Shown: in pieces, positions 22,219 to 29,912 of the stretch
Layout: each line of letters opens with the position of its first letter
Numbering within the stretch: the first letter of the stretch is position 1
Assembly (NCBI RefSeq): GCF_004135735.1
Contig: NZ_CP012670.1
Span: 7,394,501-7,458,500 of the forward strand
Source of the DNA: Sorangium cellulosum
GTDB taxonomy: Bacteria; Myxococcota_A; Polyangia; Polyangiales; Polyangiaceae
Direction: 5' to 3'
DNA length: 64,000 bases
The notes under the pieces: generated by a model
Told to the model about the DNA's origin: nothing
The model's input: the letters and a program-made list of their open reading frames with translations, nothing else
Database searches by the model: none
Made by a program: the position numbers and the translations under genes

Positions 22219-22919
22219 TCTCTCGACCTCGCGAGCACCTTTCGCACGGTTTCAGCCGCCCAGCTACCGCCCCGCTTCGTCCGATACCCCTCATCGGTCA
22301 GGGTCGCGGCGATCTCGCGCAGCGAGAGGCCATCGGCGCGGAGCGCGAGGATCCGATCCACGGTCGCAGCCTCATCCTGCACGCGGGCGATGATGCGCCG
22401 GCCGTCTGCATCGGCCTCCCCGGTGTGAACCCACCCGAGCGCCGCCCCGCCGAGCCGCACGCCATCGGCGCGGAGCTGGGCCAGCGCATCGCGCGTGCGC
22501 TCGGCGGTCGCTTCGCGCTCCCACTGCGAGACCGACGCGAGGACGTTCAGCACGAGGCGACCCGCGGCAGAGCGCGTGTCGATCGAATCGGCGACCGACA
22601 GGAGCGAGAAGCGATCGGCGAAGTACCGGGCGATCAACGTGTCGAGATCGCGCACGCTGCGCGTGAGCCGATCGAGCTTCACCACGAGCAGTGCGGACGC
22701 CTGGCCAGCGTCGAGCATGCCGAGGGCGCGTTGCAGGCCGGGGCGGTCGAGCGTCTTGGCGCTGACACCGGGGTCTTCGATGATGTCCACGAGGTCGAGA
22801 TCCATGGCGGTCGCGTAGGCTTCGAGCTTCGCCCGCTGCGCCGCGAGGCTCACGCCGCCGTCCGCCTGATGTTCGGTCGAGACCCGCACGTAACCGATCG
22901 CCCTCGTCCGCTCGCCCAT
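22215..22919 (-). CDS. Serine recombinase (resolvase/invertase family)
   Basis: A 234-aa recombinase. The N-terminal catalytic domain has YVRVSTEHQ with the nucleophilic serine (residue ~14), a hyphenated VVKLDRLTRSVRDL arginine motif near residue 70, and the E helix SQWEREATAERTRDAL. The C-terminus has a Recombinase-like helix-turn-helix (GLSLREIAATLTDEGY). ATG 22919 follows a poorly coding AT-rich gap; the GC-rich frame upstream is antisense to nothing conserved and is excluded. It could resolve island multimers after replication or act as a DNA switch. A second recombinase beside a tyrosine integrase is notable. Confidence 0.9.
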   Translation of the reverse strand: MGERTRAIGYVRVSTEHQADGGVSLAAQRAKLEAYATAMDLDLVDIIEDPGVSAKTLDRPGLQRALGMLDAGQASALLVVKLDRLTRSVRDLDTLIARYFADRFSLLSVADSIDTRSAAGRLVLNVLASVSQWEREATAERTRDALAQLRADGVRLGGAALGWVHTGEADADGRRIIARVQDEAATVDRILALRADGLSLREIAATLTDEGYRTKRGGSWAAETVRKVLARSRE

Positions 22920-22950
22920 GTGTACATTATGTATCTCAATATGTATTCGG

Positions 22951-23499
22951 TCAAGGGAGATCGCTATCGAGCCCTGCCGGTATCGCCCACGACTGCGCCG
23001 CGGGCGCGTGCGCCATCTCGACCGTCGTGCTCCACGCGACCGCGGCGGCGTCCCGCGCATGCTCGCTCGACCGGACGGGCCAGCCGGCCACCCGCGCACG
23101 GAGGGCGGCGGCGAGGGCGCCGTCCCCTGCTCTGGCGCACCCCAGGGCCGAGCGCACCGCCTGAAGCGTCGCGGTGCGGACGACAAGCCCGCGCGCCGCC
23201 GCGAGGCCGGCGAGCTCGGCTCCGACCCACGAGGCGCCACAGAGCTCGCTGGCCATCGCGGGGCCGAACCGCGGGCGGGGGAAGACCCGGACGACGCGCT
23301 CGACAGCGACCAGCGCCGGGCGGTAGCGCGAGAGCAGCGCCCCCGCGGCCGCGCGCAGGGCCTCGAGCCCGGAGTCTCCCGCGAGGTCGACAGGGAGCAC
23401 GCCGGAACCCAGGTGCCGCGCCCCGTGCGCGTCCGCGCCGAGCGCCGCCCATCCGACGCGAGCGGCGCCAGGGTCGAACCCGAGCACGATGGTATCCAT
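22951..23499 (-). CDS. RuvC-like Holliday-junction resolvase
   Basis: A 182-aa protein of the RNase H-like RuvC superfamily, which cuts four-way DNA junctions. It has the first strand with catalytic Asp (VLGFDPGAARVGWA), a second acidic strand (LVAVERVVRVF), and a C-terminal H-x-x-D block (EHARDAAAVAW). It is closer to mobile-element RuvC-like enzymes than to the housekeeping enzyme. It sits between the replication initiator and the resolvase gene, which fits processing of recombination or replication intermediates of the island. ATG 23499. Confidence 0.8.
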   Translation of the reverse strand: MDTIVLGFDPGAARVGWAALGADAHGARHLGSGVLPVDLAGDSGLEALRAAAGALLSRYRPALVAVERVVRVFPRPRFGPAMASELCGASWVGAELAGLAAARGLVVRTATLQAVRSALGCARAGDGALAAALRARVAGWPVRSSEHARDAAAVAWSTTVEMAHAPAAQSWAIPAGLDSDLP

Positions 23500-23511
23500 C
23501 GGGAAAGCCTC

Positions 23512-23598
23512 ACGTCCCCCGCACGCGGCATGCCGGCCCGCGCTGATTTACTTGCGGGTAAATCAGCGCGGGCCGGCATGCCGCGTGCTGGGGGACGT
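23512..23598. repeat. Giant hairpin, ~39-bp arms, between rep and ruvC-like genes
   Basis: Left arm 23512-23550 and right arm 23559-23598 are complementary along their whole length with a single bulged base, separated by an 8-nt loop (CTTGCGGG). The arms include GCATGCCGGCCCGCGCTGATTT. No T-run follows in the direction of transcription, so a simple terminator is unlikely. Its place directly after the Rep_trans-like gene suggests a replication or nicking origin, or an RNA structure controlling the downstream genes. Confidence 0.9.
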
Positions 23599-23651
23599 AG
23601 GAAGAAAAATGTCCTAGCGACGCCCTGTCAAGATATTTCGCATACGAAGAA

Positions 23652-24989
23652 TCAGGCGCCATCGTAGCCTTGTGGATCGGGAGCGGCGGCGCGCTCCGTT
23701 CGCGTTCCGCTTCGCAGCTCGGTCATGGACCTGGACATGGGCCTGGAAGCCGACCGCGACGAGCACGCGGGGCCCTGGCTCGCTGCCGGCGTCGCGAGCC
23801 CAGGACCACGAGCGCCGGGGCTCGGCGGGGCAGGAACGCTGTTCCGCGCCACGCCGATGTCGATCACCGCCCCGCGGGGAGCCGCGCCGGGGCCGATGAG
23901 CCATCCGAGCGCGTCATGCGCGCTGCACGCCGTCTTGACGTCGCCCGCCGCGTACGCCGCGACCATCCCATGGATCAAGTGTTCGGCCATCATCATCCGC
24001 GGATTGGCCTGGTTCACATTGGCTCTATCCAGTCCACGCGGCTCCGCTGTCTCCGAGGTGGCGCCGCTCGGCGCTCGGCGCAAGCGCACGGCGGGGCACG
24101 CTCCGGATTGCGTGAACACGGCTTGCTGTAGGGCTGCCCAGCGCGGATCCACCTTGCAGCGCTCTTTGCGCGTTGCGGTTTCGAGGACGACAAGGCGCAG
24201 CGCCTTGCGGGTGAACCGCTGCCATATGGGATCCAGACGTTCGGGCAGCGTCGACGGCGTACGTAGGCCGAGTTCGGCCAGATGCCGGCCGCGGGGGCGA
24301 AACTCTGCACGCCATATCTGCCCCTGCCCGTCCCATCCGTGCGCGATCCACCTCGTGCGCTCCATGGCGGCGCGGGCCGGATCACGCCGCAGACGGAGCT
24401 CGCCCGTCTTGTCATAGAGCACGAAGGCCAGATTTCGCCGATCACCTATCTGCAAGCCCGAGAGCATGAGGCCGTTGCGCGTCCGCCGCGCATCGGTCCG
24501 CCAGCTGCTCATGCGTCGCAGCCGGCCGACGAACGCCTCCCGATCAGCCTCGCTGAACGTCGCCCCCGCGATGTCGGCGCAGAGATCGAGCTCTCGGACC
24601 TGGCCGACTGGTGCCTCGGAGCCCGAGGCCGCGAAGTGCGCGGCGATCATGTCGGCGTGGTTCACGGCTTCCGCCAAGGGACGCGACGCGAGAAACGGAA
24701 CCGCCAGATCCACGATGACGTCACCCTCCCCGACGAAGATCCGGCCGCTCGGGCCGACCGCGGAGAACGGCTTGCCTCGCAAGCCCCGCCGTTCGACCGC
24801 GAAGCGCTCGCCCGCGATCGTGACGTACGCCGCGCCGCTGCGCGCGTCCAACTTGGCGCGCGTCAGCTCGCGCAGCGCCGCGGGGCAGACGCGCATGGGG
24901 TAGCCGATCCGCAGCGCATCCACCCGCGCCCCGACGACGTAGGCGCCGCTCCCGGCGGGCGGGGCGGTGGTGTTTGAACACCCCTTCAT
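23652..24989 (-). CDS. Replication initiator/relaxase, Rep_trans (NicK-like) family, probable
   Basis: A 445-aa protein. The segment ARVDALRIGYPM, the metal-site-like VRELDLCADIAG near residue 130, LAFVLYDKTGELR near residue 190 and the strand WRAEFRPRGRHL match the pattern of Rep_trans rolling-circle initiators (pT181 Rep, ICEBs1 NicK), which nick one strand at an origin. The catalytic tyrosine cannot be fixed by eye. A C-terminal extension (MVAAYAAGDVKTACSAHDALG) recurs in the orphan tail at attR. ATG 24989 lies 15 bp after the stop of the gene upstream. The giant hairpin just downstream could be its target. Confidence 0.6.
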   Translation of the reverse strand: MKGCSNTTAPPAGSGAYVVGARVDALRIGYPMRVCPAALRELTRAKLDARSGAAYVTIAGERFAVERRGLRGKPFSAVGPSGRIFVGEGDVIVDLAVPFLASRPLAEAVNHADMIAAHFAASGSEAPVGQVRELDLCADIAGATFSEADREAFVGRLRRMSSWRTDARRTRNGLMLSGLQIGDRRNLAFVLYDKTGELRLRRDPARAAMERTRWIAHGWDGQGQIWRAEFRPRGRHLAELGLRTPSTLPERLDPIWQRFTRKALRLVVLETATRKERCKVDPRWAALQQAVFTQSGACPAVRLRRAPSGATSETAEPRGLDRANVNQANPRMMMAEHLIHGMVAAYAAGDVKTACSAHDALGWLIGPGAAPRGAVIDIGVARNSVPAPPSPGARGPGLATPAASQGPACSSRSASRPMSRSMTELRSGTRTERAAAPDPQGYDGA

Positions 24990-25004
24990 AAGGCTGCCGT
25001 CCGG

Positions 25005-25391
25005 TCACCTTCGGCCAGCGCAGCGGTTCGCCGGTGGGAGCTGAAGACCCGCGCCGATGAGCAGCGCGCGATCGTCGTCTGCTTCGTCTACGGGCTTGCG
25101 TTCGCGAGGCGCGGTCTTCCGGCTCTCGATCCAGGTCTCGACTTCAGTCCAGACCGCCCAGACTTCCTTTCCGCGTTTGAACGTGGGGAAATTCTTGCGG
25201 CGCCCGGCGTCCAGAAACGCCCGGGCGGAGCCGAGCGGGTTCGCCTTCGAGGTCGCATAGCGCGGCGTCTGCTGCGCGATGACCCCGCCTGCCTCGAGCC
25301 CGTCCGCCTGCGCGCGCAGTGTGCGGGCTTGCACATCGAGCGCGTCCGCCTGCGCGCGCAGCGAGGCCACGACGTCCACCGCGGCCTTCAC
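25005..25391 (-). CDS. Small DNA-binding protein with coiled coil and excisionase-like HTH
   Basis: A 128-aa protein. An N-terminal heptad-rich coiled coil (ASLRAQADALDVQARTLRA) is followed by a helix-turn-helix with excisionase/HTH_17-like pattern (SARAFLDAGRRKNFPTFKRGKEVWAVWTEVETWIESR region, residues ~65-102). The start GTG 25391 overlaps the stop of the 68-aa gene upstream (GTGA). It may serve as recombination directionality factor or as accessory replication protein for the island. No close family name is claimed. Confidence 0.7.
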   Translation of the reverse strand: MKAAVDVVASLRAQADALDVQARTLRAQADGLEAGGVIAQQTPRYATSKANPLGSARAFLDAGRRKNFPTFKRGKEVWAVWTEVETWIESRKTAPRERKPVDEADDDRALLIGAGLQLPPANRCAGRR

Positions 25392-25594
25392 GACTTGTGC
25401 TCCTGTGTCGACTGAGCGCGCTCGATCTGCGCCAAGCGAAGCCGAAGTCCCTGCTCTGCGATCCGGCACTGCGGGATTCCCGTTTCTTCGGACGCGGTGC
25501 GGAGCCGTTCTCGAACATCGACGGGGAGACTGAGATTTGTGGGAGCGCGGTTCGCCTTTGTCCGCGGTTCGCGAGCAGGTGCGTGCTGGTCCAT
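25388..25594 (-). CDS. Small ribbon-helix-helix-like protein
   Basis: A 68-aa basic protein. The segment PTNLSLPVDVRERLRTASEE followed by TGIPQCRIAEQGLRLRL has the strand-helix-helix pattern of a ribbon-helix-helix repressor, as in small plasmid copy-control proteins. ATG 25594 is preferred over a TTG two codons earlier. Its stop overlaps the next start by four bases. The three 32-bp repeats lie just upstream of it, so it may bind them. Confidence 0.6.
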   Translation of the reverse strand: MDQHAPAREPRTKANRAPTNLSLPVDVRERLRTASEETGIPQCRIAEQGLRLRLAQIERAQSTQEHKS

Positions 25595-25635
25595 GCGCAA
25601 GACCGTGCCTCGCGGTGGTTCGTCCGGCTAGAAAC

Positions 25636-25729
25636 TGCCCCCCACCGGGGGGATGCGGGGCACCTCCTGCCCCCCACGGGGGGGATGCGGGGCACCTCCT
25701 GCCCCCCACGGGGGGGATGCGGGGCACCC
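25636..25729. repeat. Three tandem 32-bp iteron-like repeats
   Basis: Units begin at 25636, 25668 and 25700, each TGCCCCCCAC followed by a G run, then GATGCGGGGCACC. The third is slightly truncated. Each contains a CCCCC/GGGGG dyad and could fold. They occupy the gap between the 293-aa gene and the small RHH-like gene. They may be iterons, an operator cluster or a structured leader; nothing distinguishes these by eye. Confidence 0.8.
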
Positions 25730-25737
25730 TCTTGACA

Positions 25738-26619
25738 TCATCGCGAGCGCGGCTTGTGGTCGAGAAACTTGAAGGCGTTGCGGGTTTCTGAACGGCTTTT
25801 TCCGGAGAGCTTGAACTCTTCGCGCAGCAGCCGTTCGGCGATCGTTTGCCCCAATGATTCCGAATGCTCGCCCGAGAGCGTCTCGCTAACCGCGAGCAGT
25901 GCTTCGCGCACACGAACCACGATCTGAGCCTGCCGCTCGAAGACATCTGGATCCCTTGAAAGGCTCGGGATCGAAGGGAAGTTGTGGACCATGCATGCAG
26001 CGATTTGGGTGGCCATGCCTTCGAGCGTAACCGTGTTCGCTCTGAATTTTTCGATCTCGACCTGGATCAGGTTCGCGAGCATGTAAAAACCGCCGGACAG
26101 CCGCGAGATATCAAGGGGACGCCCCATTGCATCTTCAAGCGGTAGAAATCCAAAACGGCCAGCTGAACCGCGAGGAGGGCGAAGACGGTCGCGTGCCCAC
26201 TTGTCCGGCTCGCGCAGCGCTGCATGGTCGCCCTTCTCCACGGCGTCGCACACCGCATGAAGGATGTGCATCACGGGTACTGCGTCTTGGTTAGCATGCT
26301 GGATCGCGAGATCGTAGAACTCGCGTGTAAGTCTCTTCAGGTCGGCCATTAATGGATGCAAGGCGGGTCGGGTTTGGATACGCAGCTCGTTTCCGTCGGA
26401 CGTTTGCTCGACGATCGCGGGCAGATCCACCACGAGTTCGCCGGAGGCTTCCGCCTCTGTCGATGCCGTGAGCCTCGCAAGCGCCCACCTCTCGACCGCC
26501 TCGGGATCGTCCGAGCGGATCCCTTCTGGGCCTACTCGGTGCCGCTTCACCGTGCCGCTGCCGTGCCCGCTTGCCTTGCTCCTGCCCTCGCTTGCGCGTA
26601 CCTTTTTCGCCACAGTCAC
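25738..26619 (-). CDS. Hypothetical protein
   Basis: I do not recognise this protein of about 293 aa. It has a basic Lys/Arg/Gly N-terminus (MTVAKKVRASEGRSKASG), then an all-alpha character with regions such as PLMADLKRLTREFYDLAIQH and QIAACMVHNFPSIPSLSRDP. No membrane segment or catalytic motif is visible. GTG 26619 or a second GTG at 26613 may be the start. It lies between the sigma-partner gene and the iteron-like repeats and reads with the island operon. Confidence 0.65.
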   Translation of the reverse strand: MTVAKKVRASEGRSKASGHGSGTVKRHRVGPEGIRSDDPEAVERWALARLTASTEAEASGELVVDLPAIVEQTSDGNELRIQTRPALHPLMADLKRLTREFYDLAIQHANQDAVPVMHILHAVCDAVEKGDHAALREPDKWARDRLRPPRGSAGRFGFLPLEDAMGRPLDISRLSGGFYMLANLIQVEIEKFRANTVTLEGMATQIAACMVHNFPSIPSLSRDPDVFERQAQIVVRVREALLAVSETLSGEHSESLGQTIAERLLREEFKLSGKSRSETRNAFKFLDHKPRSR

Positions 26620-26854
26620 CTCGCGCGTGATTGCCCGCGGCCGGGAGGCTCCACCCTCGCCGGCCGCATCCTTTCGAGCCTACAGCATGCGGGAGCGATG
26701 GCATGGTCGCGTGGCCGCTGGGCGATCGAGCTCCCCGGTCTCATCGGCGATGGCGGGGCGGAGACGGGCGAGCTACGCGCCGCTTCGCCGGGCGTGCCTA
26801 GCGATAGCGCGCAGTACCTCGCCCGGCGTGCGAGCGCGTGGTGGACGGTGTGGC

Positions 26855-27118
26855 CTACCTGCGCCGCAGGTACCGGCGGTCGAGCACGTCGAGCACCTTC
26901 AGGGCGCCGATGGCCTGCTGGAAGTGCTCCCACGCGCGCGGCTTGCGCTTGCGTGCGGGGGCGGCACGGACGCCGAGGTCGAGCACGGCGCGCCACAGCG
27001 CCCGCGGATCCCACGGCCGGACGCCGGGGAGGCCGTCCAGCAGACCGCTCTCCTCGGCGATGGCGCTCAGGTCCTCCCGGGTCAGTCGCGGCGCCCGGTC
27101 GGTGGCGCGCGGCTTCAT
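26855..27118 (-). CDS. Sigma-partner protein, short version
   Basis: An 87-aa product whose start overlaps the sigma-factor stop (ATGA), so the two are coupled. Residues ~14-87 are nearly the same as the C-terminus of the 178-aa protein at 34556-35092 (shared GLPGVRPWDPRALWRAVLDLG, FQQAIGALKVLDVLDR). The N-terminal ~90 residues of that protein are absent: MKPRA joins directly to TDRAP, which looks like an in-frame internal deletion. It could be an anti-sigma or co-regulator; the family is unknown to me. Confidence 0.75.
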   Translation of the reverse strand: MKPRATDRAPRLTREDLSAIAEESGLLDGLPGVRPWDPRALWRAVLDLGVRAAPARKRKPRAWEHFQQAIGALKVLDVLDRRYLRRR

Positions 27119-27681
27119 CTGCGCCACCTCCGGATCTTCAGCGCCAGGGCTTCGCGGGCGATGCGGAGCCGGGACGCCGCGGTGTTGCGGTTCATCCCGT
27201 GCCGCGCGGCGTACGCGCCGAGGGACTCCGGGTCATCCACGGCGAGCAAGATCCGGAGCTGCCACAGCTTGAGCTGCCAGAGGGCTTCCAGCACCTCGCG
27301 CGCCTCAAGTTGCCCCTCGAAGCTCGGCCGGGCCAGCTCCCGCATCAACGCCAGCGGCTCGGGGTGGATGACCTCATGACGGACGCTCGCCCGCTCGCGG
27401 TAGTGCGACGCCGTGCGCCAGCAGATGGCGTGCACCCACTTGCAGAGCGCCTGCCTCGGGTCGATCGCGGGGTCCGGGCGGTACATGCCGCGCCGCACGG
27501 CCAGCCAGGCACCGAGCAGCACCTGCTGTGCGACGTCGGCCCGATCGCGCCGCGGCACGCCGCAGGCGATGAGCGTCGCCAGGATGAGACCGCGCTCGGC
27601 TGCGATCGCCTCGAAGGCCGGGAAGCTCGGGGGATGTTGCGCGGCAGGCGGGCGGCGAGCCCCCTTCCGCGGGCGCTTCAC
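27115..27681 (-). CDS. ECF-like RNA polymerase sigma factor (island copy)
   Basis: A 188-aa sigma-70-type protein. Region 2-like helices carry DRADVAQQVLLGAWLAVRRGMYRPDP. The C-terminal region 4-like helix-turn-helix is RILLAVDDPESLGAYAARHGMNRNTAASRLRIAREALA. The GTG start at 27681 has GGAGGCGAGG immediately upstream and gives exactly the length of the paralogue at 35089. As first gene of the leftward operon it may direct transcription of island genes, including its own promoter. It is coupled to the partner gene by an ATGA overlap. Confidence 0.85.
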   Translation of the reverse strand: MKRPRKGARRPPAAQHPPSFPAFEAIAAERGLILATLIACGVPRRDRADVAQQVLLGAWLAVRRGMYRPDPAIDPRQALCKWVHAICWRTASHYRERASVRHEVIHPEPLALMRELARPSFEGQLEAREVLEALWQLKLWQLRILLAVDDPESLGAYAARHGMNRNTAASRLRIAREALALKIRRWRR

Positions 27682-27774
27682 CCTCGCCTCCGGTGATCCT
27701 TGTGGGGGAACCGCGGGCCAGCGGGCCCGTCTGTGGAGCCGGAAGCGGACGGGCGAGGTGCCCATCCTGAGGGC

Positions 27775-27895
27775 GGATCGGTTCCTTGGCCCGTCGAGGG
27801 GCGTGAGTGTACAACGGACATGTCGGACCTCGTGTTGGCGGGGTTCGGCCACGCCGCCCGGGGTGTTACCAGCACCCGCGGGCGGCACTTTGCTT
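27775..27895 (-). promoter_or_regulatory. Conserved upstream region of island sigma operon
   Basis: This block resembles 35737-35851, upstream of the second sigma gene: shared GATCG-TTCCTTGGCCC, TGTCGGACCTCG and GGGGTTCGGCCACGC in the same order, at similar distance from the two sigma genes. Conservation outside coding sequence suggests a promoter/operator, perhaps recognised by the encoded sigma factor. Confidence 0.6.
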
Positions 27896-28154
27896 GTCGG
27901 GCGAGCTTACGTGGTTAGCACGAGAAGAGCAATCGATTCTCATGCTCGGCAACGGCAGAATCTCACCATCCGGCTTTCTGACAACGAGACGGTCGTTTCG
28001 TTGACGCCTCACGATCAGCGCTACGGCCAGCGATGCTGTCGCACACGCGGGAAACATGGCTACGGCAGGACTCGCCTTGCGCTCACCTTCCAACGTCAGC
28101 AAGGCACATCGCCGCAACCAGTTCAGGTAGACACTGACTAGCGGAGCTGTAAAA

Positions 28155-29393
28155 TTGTCAACAGGACTATTCCTCGGCGCCGGCGCTTCGTACGAACTCG
28201 GCATGCCTTTGGTTTGGGACTTAACGACCCAACTCAAGACATGGTTAACACCCGACATGCTTCGTCGGCTCAACAACGATCCGCGCCATGGTAGCCGTCG
28301 TCTCCCCGACGAAACCATCGACACCCTCGTCCGCCTTTTGGCACACCCTGAACTGCACTACGAGAGCATACTAGGCAACCTGGAAGTGCAATACATCAGA
28401 CAAGGAGGGCATGGCATCGCGAGAGACTACAACCGCATATACCAATGGTTGATAGAGTCGATCTATCACCTTCTTTACTATAGGCACATCAAAAGAGTTG
28501 CTCCGATTCGAGCTGGACTGCGGTTCTTCGATGGCATCATCGAGCTTGCCGAGCAAAATCGACCGCTTTGGGTGTTCTCACTTAATCACGATGTCCTTCT
28601 CGAATGCATGGCATTCGAGTTCGGCATCCCAATCGAATCGGGATTTCCTGGCGAGATCAGACTACCAAGGCGCGACCGACAGGGGCACCAGATCGGCGAA
28701 CTGATCGCTAACACCATCAGCGGCGAGGACTTCGACAAGCTGAAGATGCCATTCCTCCGTTTAGGGGCCCATGGGATCAATCTGCTAAAGATCCACGGTG
28801 CGCTTGACATGTTCACTTTTCGTGATGGGAAAGATCTTCTGAAGCTTCGCCCGGCGACCAAGGATGCCATAGGCGTAATCGAAGCGTTGCGCATGGCCAA
28901 CGAAGAGCTCGTGCACATCGAGCCGCCCCCGCTGAAGCAACCCACAAAGATTATCAACGAGATTGCCTATGCGGACGCTGACGGTGAAATGCAATTCCTC
29001 CGCCGGTCCTTACTTTCCGGGGCGTTCAAGTTTAGCGACAGGCACAGTCAGACTCTTCCGAAGAAGATGCTCGAATACTTTCGCCTTCACTTGTATTCCG
29101 TAAGCAGGCTAATTGTTGTGGGGTGCAGCCTGGGTGACACTCATATAAACAACATTCTGCGTGATTGGCTCGAGACGTCTCAGGACCGAAGCATCGAAAT
29201 TGTGGGACCAGGGGTACGCAGCATGCCGACGTTTCTTCTCCATCTCGCACCACAGGTTATTTTGCACGACACCACAGCAACTGATTTCTTTGCCAGGTTC
29301 TCTAAACGACCACTTTCGATGAGAGAAAAAGCTCTCAAGGCGATGCAGAAGGCGTCCAGAGATGGGTGGCGAAGGATACGAGGCCACATCTGA
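28155..29393 (+). CDS. SIR2-domain protein, probable anti-phage NADase
   Basis: A 412-aa cargo protein. The SIR2-like Rossmann features are GLFLGAGASYELGMP at the N-terminus, FSLNHDVLLE (the T-x-N-x-D box), LLKIHGALD, and a C-terminal VVGCSLGDTHINNI. Stand-alone and fused SIR2 domains (DSR, Thoeris ThsA, SIR2-pAgo, AVAST) deplete NAD+ during phage infection. The TTG start at 28155 has GGAG nine bases upstream. It is the only rightward gene of the island and is visibly AT-richer than its neighbours, so it is a recent acquisition. No second defence subunit is adjacent within the island. Confidence 0.82.
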   Translation: MSTGLFLGAGASYELGMPLVWDLTTQLKTWLTPDMLRRLNNDPRHGSRRLPDETIDTLVRLLAHPELHYESILGNLEVQYIRQGGHGIARDYNRIYQWLIESIYHLLYYRHIKRVAPIRAGLRFFDGIIELAEQNRPLWVFSLNHDVLLECMAFEFGIPIESGFPGEIRLPRRDRQGHQIGELIANTISGEDFDKLKMPFLRLGAHGINLLKIHGALDMFTFRDGKDLLKLRPATKDAIGVIEALRMANEELVHIEPPPLKQPTKIINEIAYADADGEMQFLRRSLLSGAFKFSDRHSQTLPKKMLEYFRLHLYSVSRLIVVGCSLGDTHINNILRDWLETSQDRSIEIVGPGVRSMPTFLLHLAPQVILHDTTATDFFARFSKRPLSMREKALKAMQKASRDGWRRIRGHI

Positions 29394-29430
29394 ACCGAGC
29401 CGGCTCGATGCGTCCTGGCGCTGTCTTCAG

Positions 29431-29709
29431 CTACCCGCCGCGCCGGCTGCGCTCGGCGGCGAGGCCGATGACGCCGGCCGCGTCGGCCCCCAGCGCGCCG
29501 AGCAGCCGCCCGATGGTCTCGTGGGCGATCCACGCCGCCTCGACGTCGCCCGCCGCGAGCGCGGGCCAGCCTGGGCTACCCGCCGCGCCGGCTGCGCTCG
29601 GCGGCGAGGTCGATGACGCCGGCCGCGTCGGCCCCCAGCGCGCCGAGCAGCCGCCCGATGGTCTCGTGGGCGATCCGCGCCGCCTCGACGTCGCCCGCCG
29701 CGAGCGCGG
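29431..29709. repeat. Tandem duplication, 145-bp period
   Basis: 29431-29564 and 29576-29709 are almost the same over 134 bp, offset by 145 bp. Each copy encodes, on the minus strand, the same C-terminal peptide (ETIGRLLGALGADAAGV followed by a stop). The duplication lies between the SIR2 gene and attR. Confidence 0.9.
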
Positions 29710-29908
29710 CCCTCATGCCTTCCGCGAGCTGGCCGAGCAGCACCGTCCGCGGGTCCTCCGGTTTCGTCCGCAATTCGTCCGGCTGACGCGGTTTCGCGCA
29801 CTTAGCTGCCGTCAACGGCACGGTTGCCGTTCCCGTCTCATGCGGAAACCTACGCGATCCCTGCGGATCACCCCCCTCGGCAGGCGTTTCGATTCCCGGC
29901 GCCTCCAC
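29576..29908 (-). other. Orphan integrase tail: open frame starting inside attR
   Basis: This 110-codon frame begins in the attR core and reads VEAPGIETPAEGG onward. In the excised circle the same core joins the integrase gene in exactly the same frame, so the frame is the natural C-terminus of the circular-form integrase. Its end (AALAAGDVEAARIAHETIGRLL) resembles the C-terminal extension of the Rep-like protein. In the integrated state it has no start codon other than a GTG within the att core and is probably silent. Confidence 0.6.
29888..29908 (+). other. attR: island attachment core
   Basis: Exact 21-bp repeat of 20245-20265. The next bases here are TCAGAAG, against CATGATT at attL, so the original ssrA apparently lacked an encoded CCA. 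The bases to the left (TCGGCAGGCGT) are island DNA. Confidence 0.88.
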
Positions 29909-29912
29909 TCAG

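Noticed and set aside
25636..25729. Possible CRISPR array
   Set aside because: Units are directly adjacent with no spacers and there are no cas genes.
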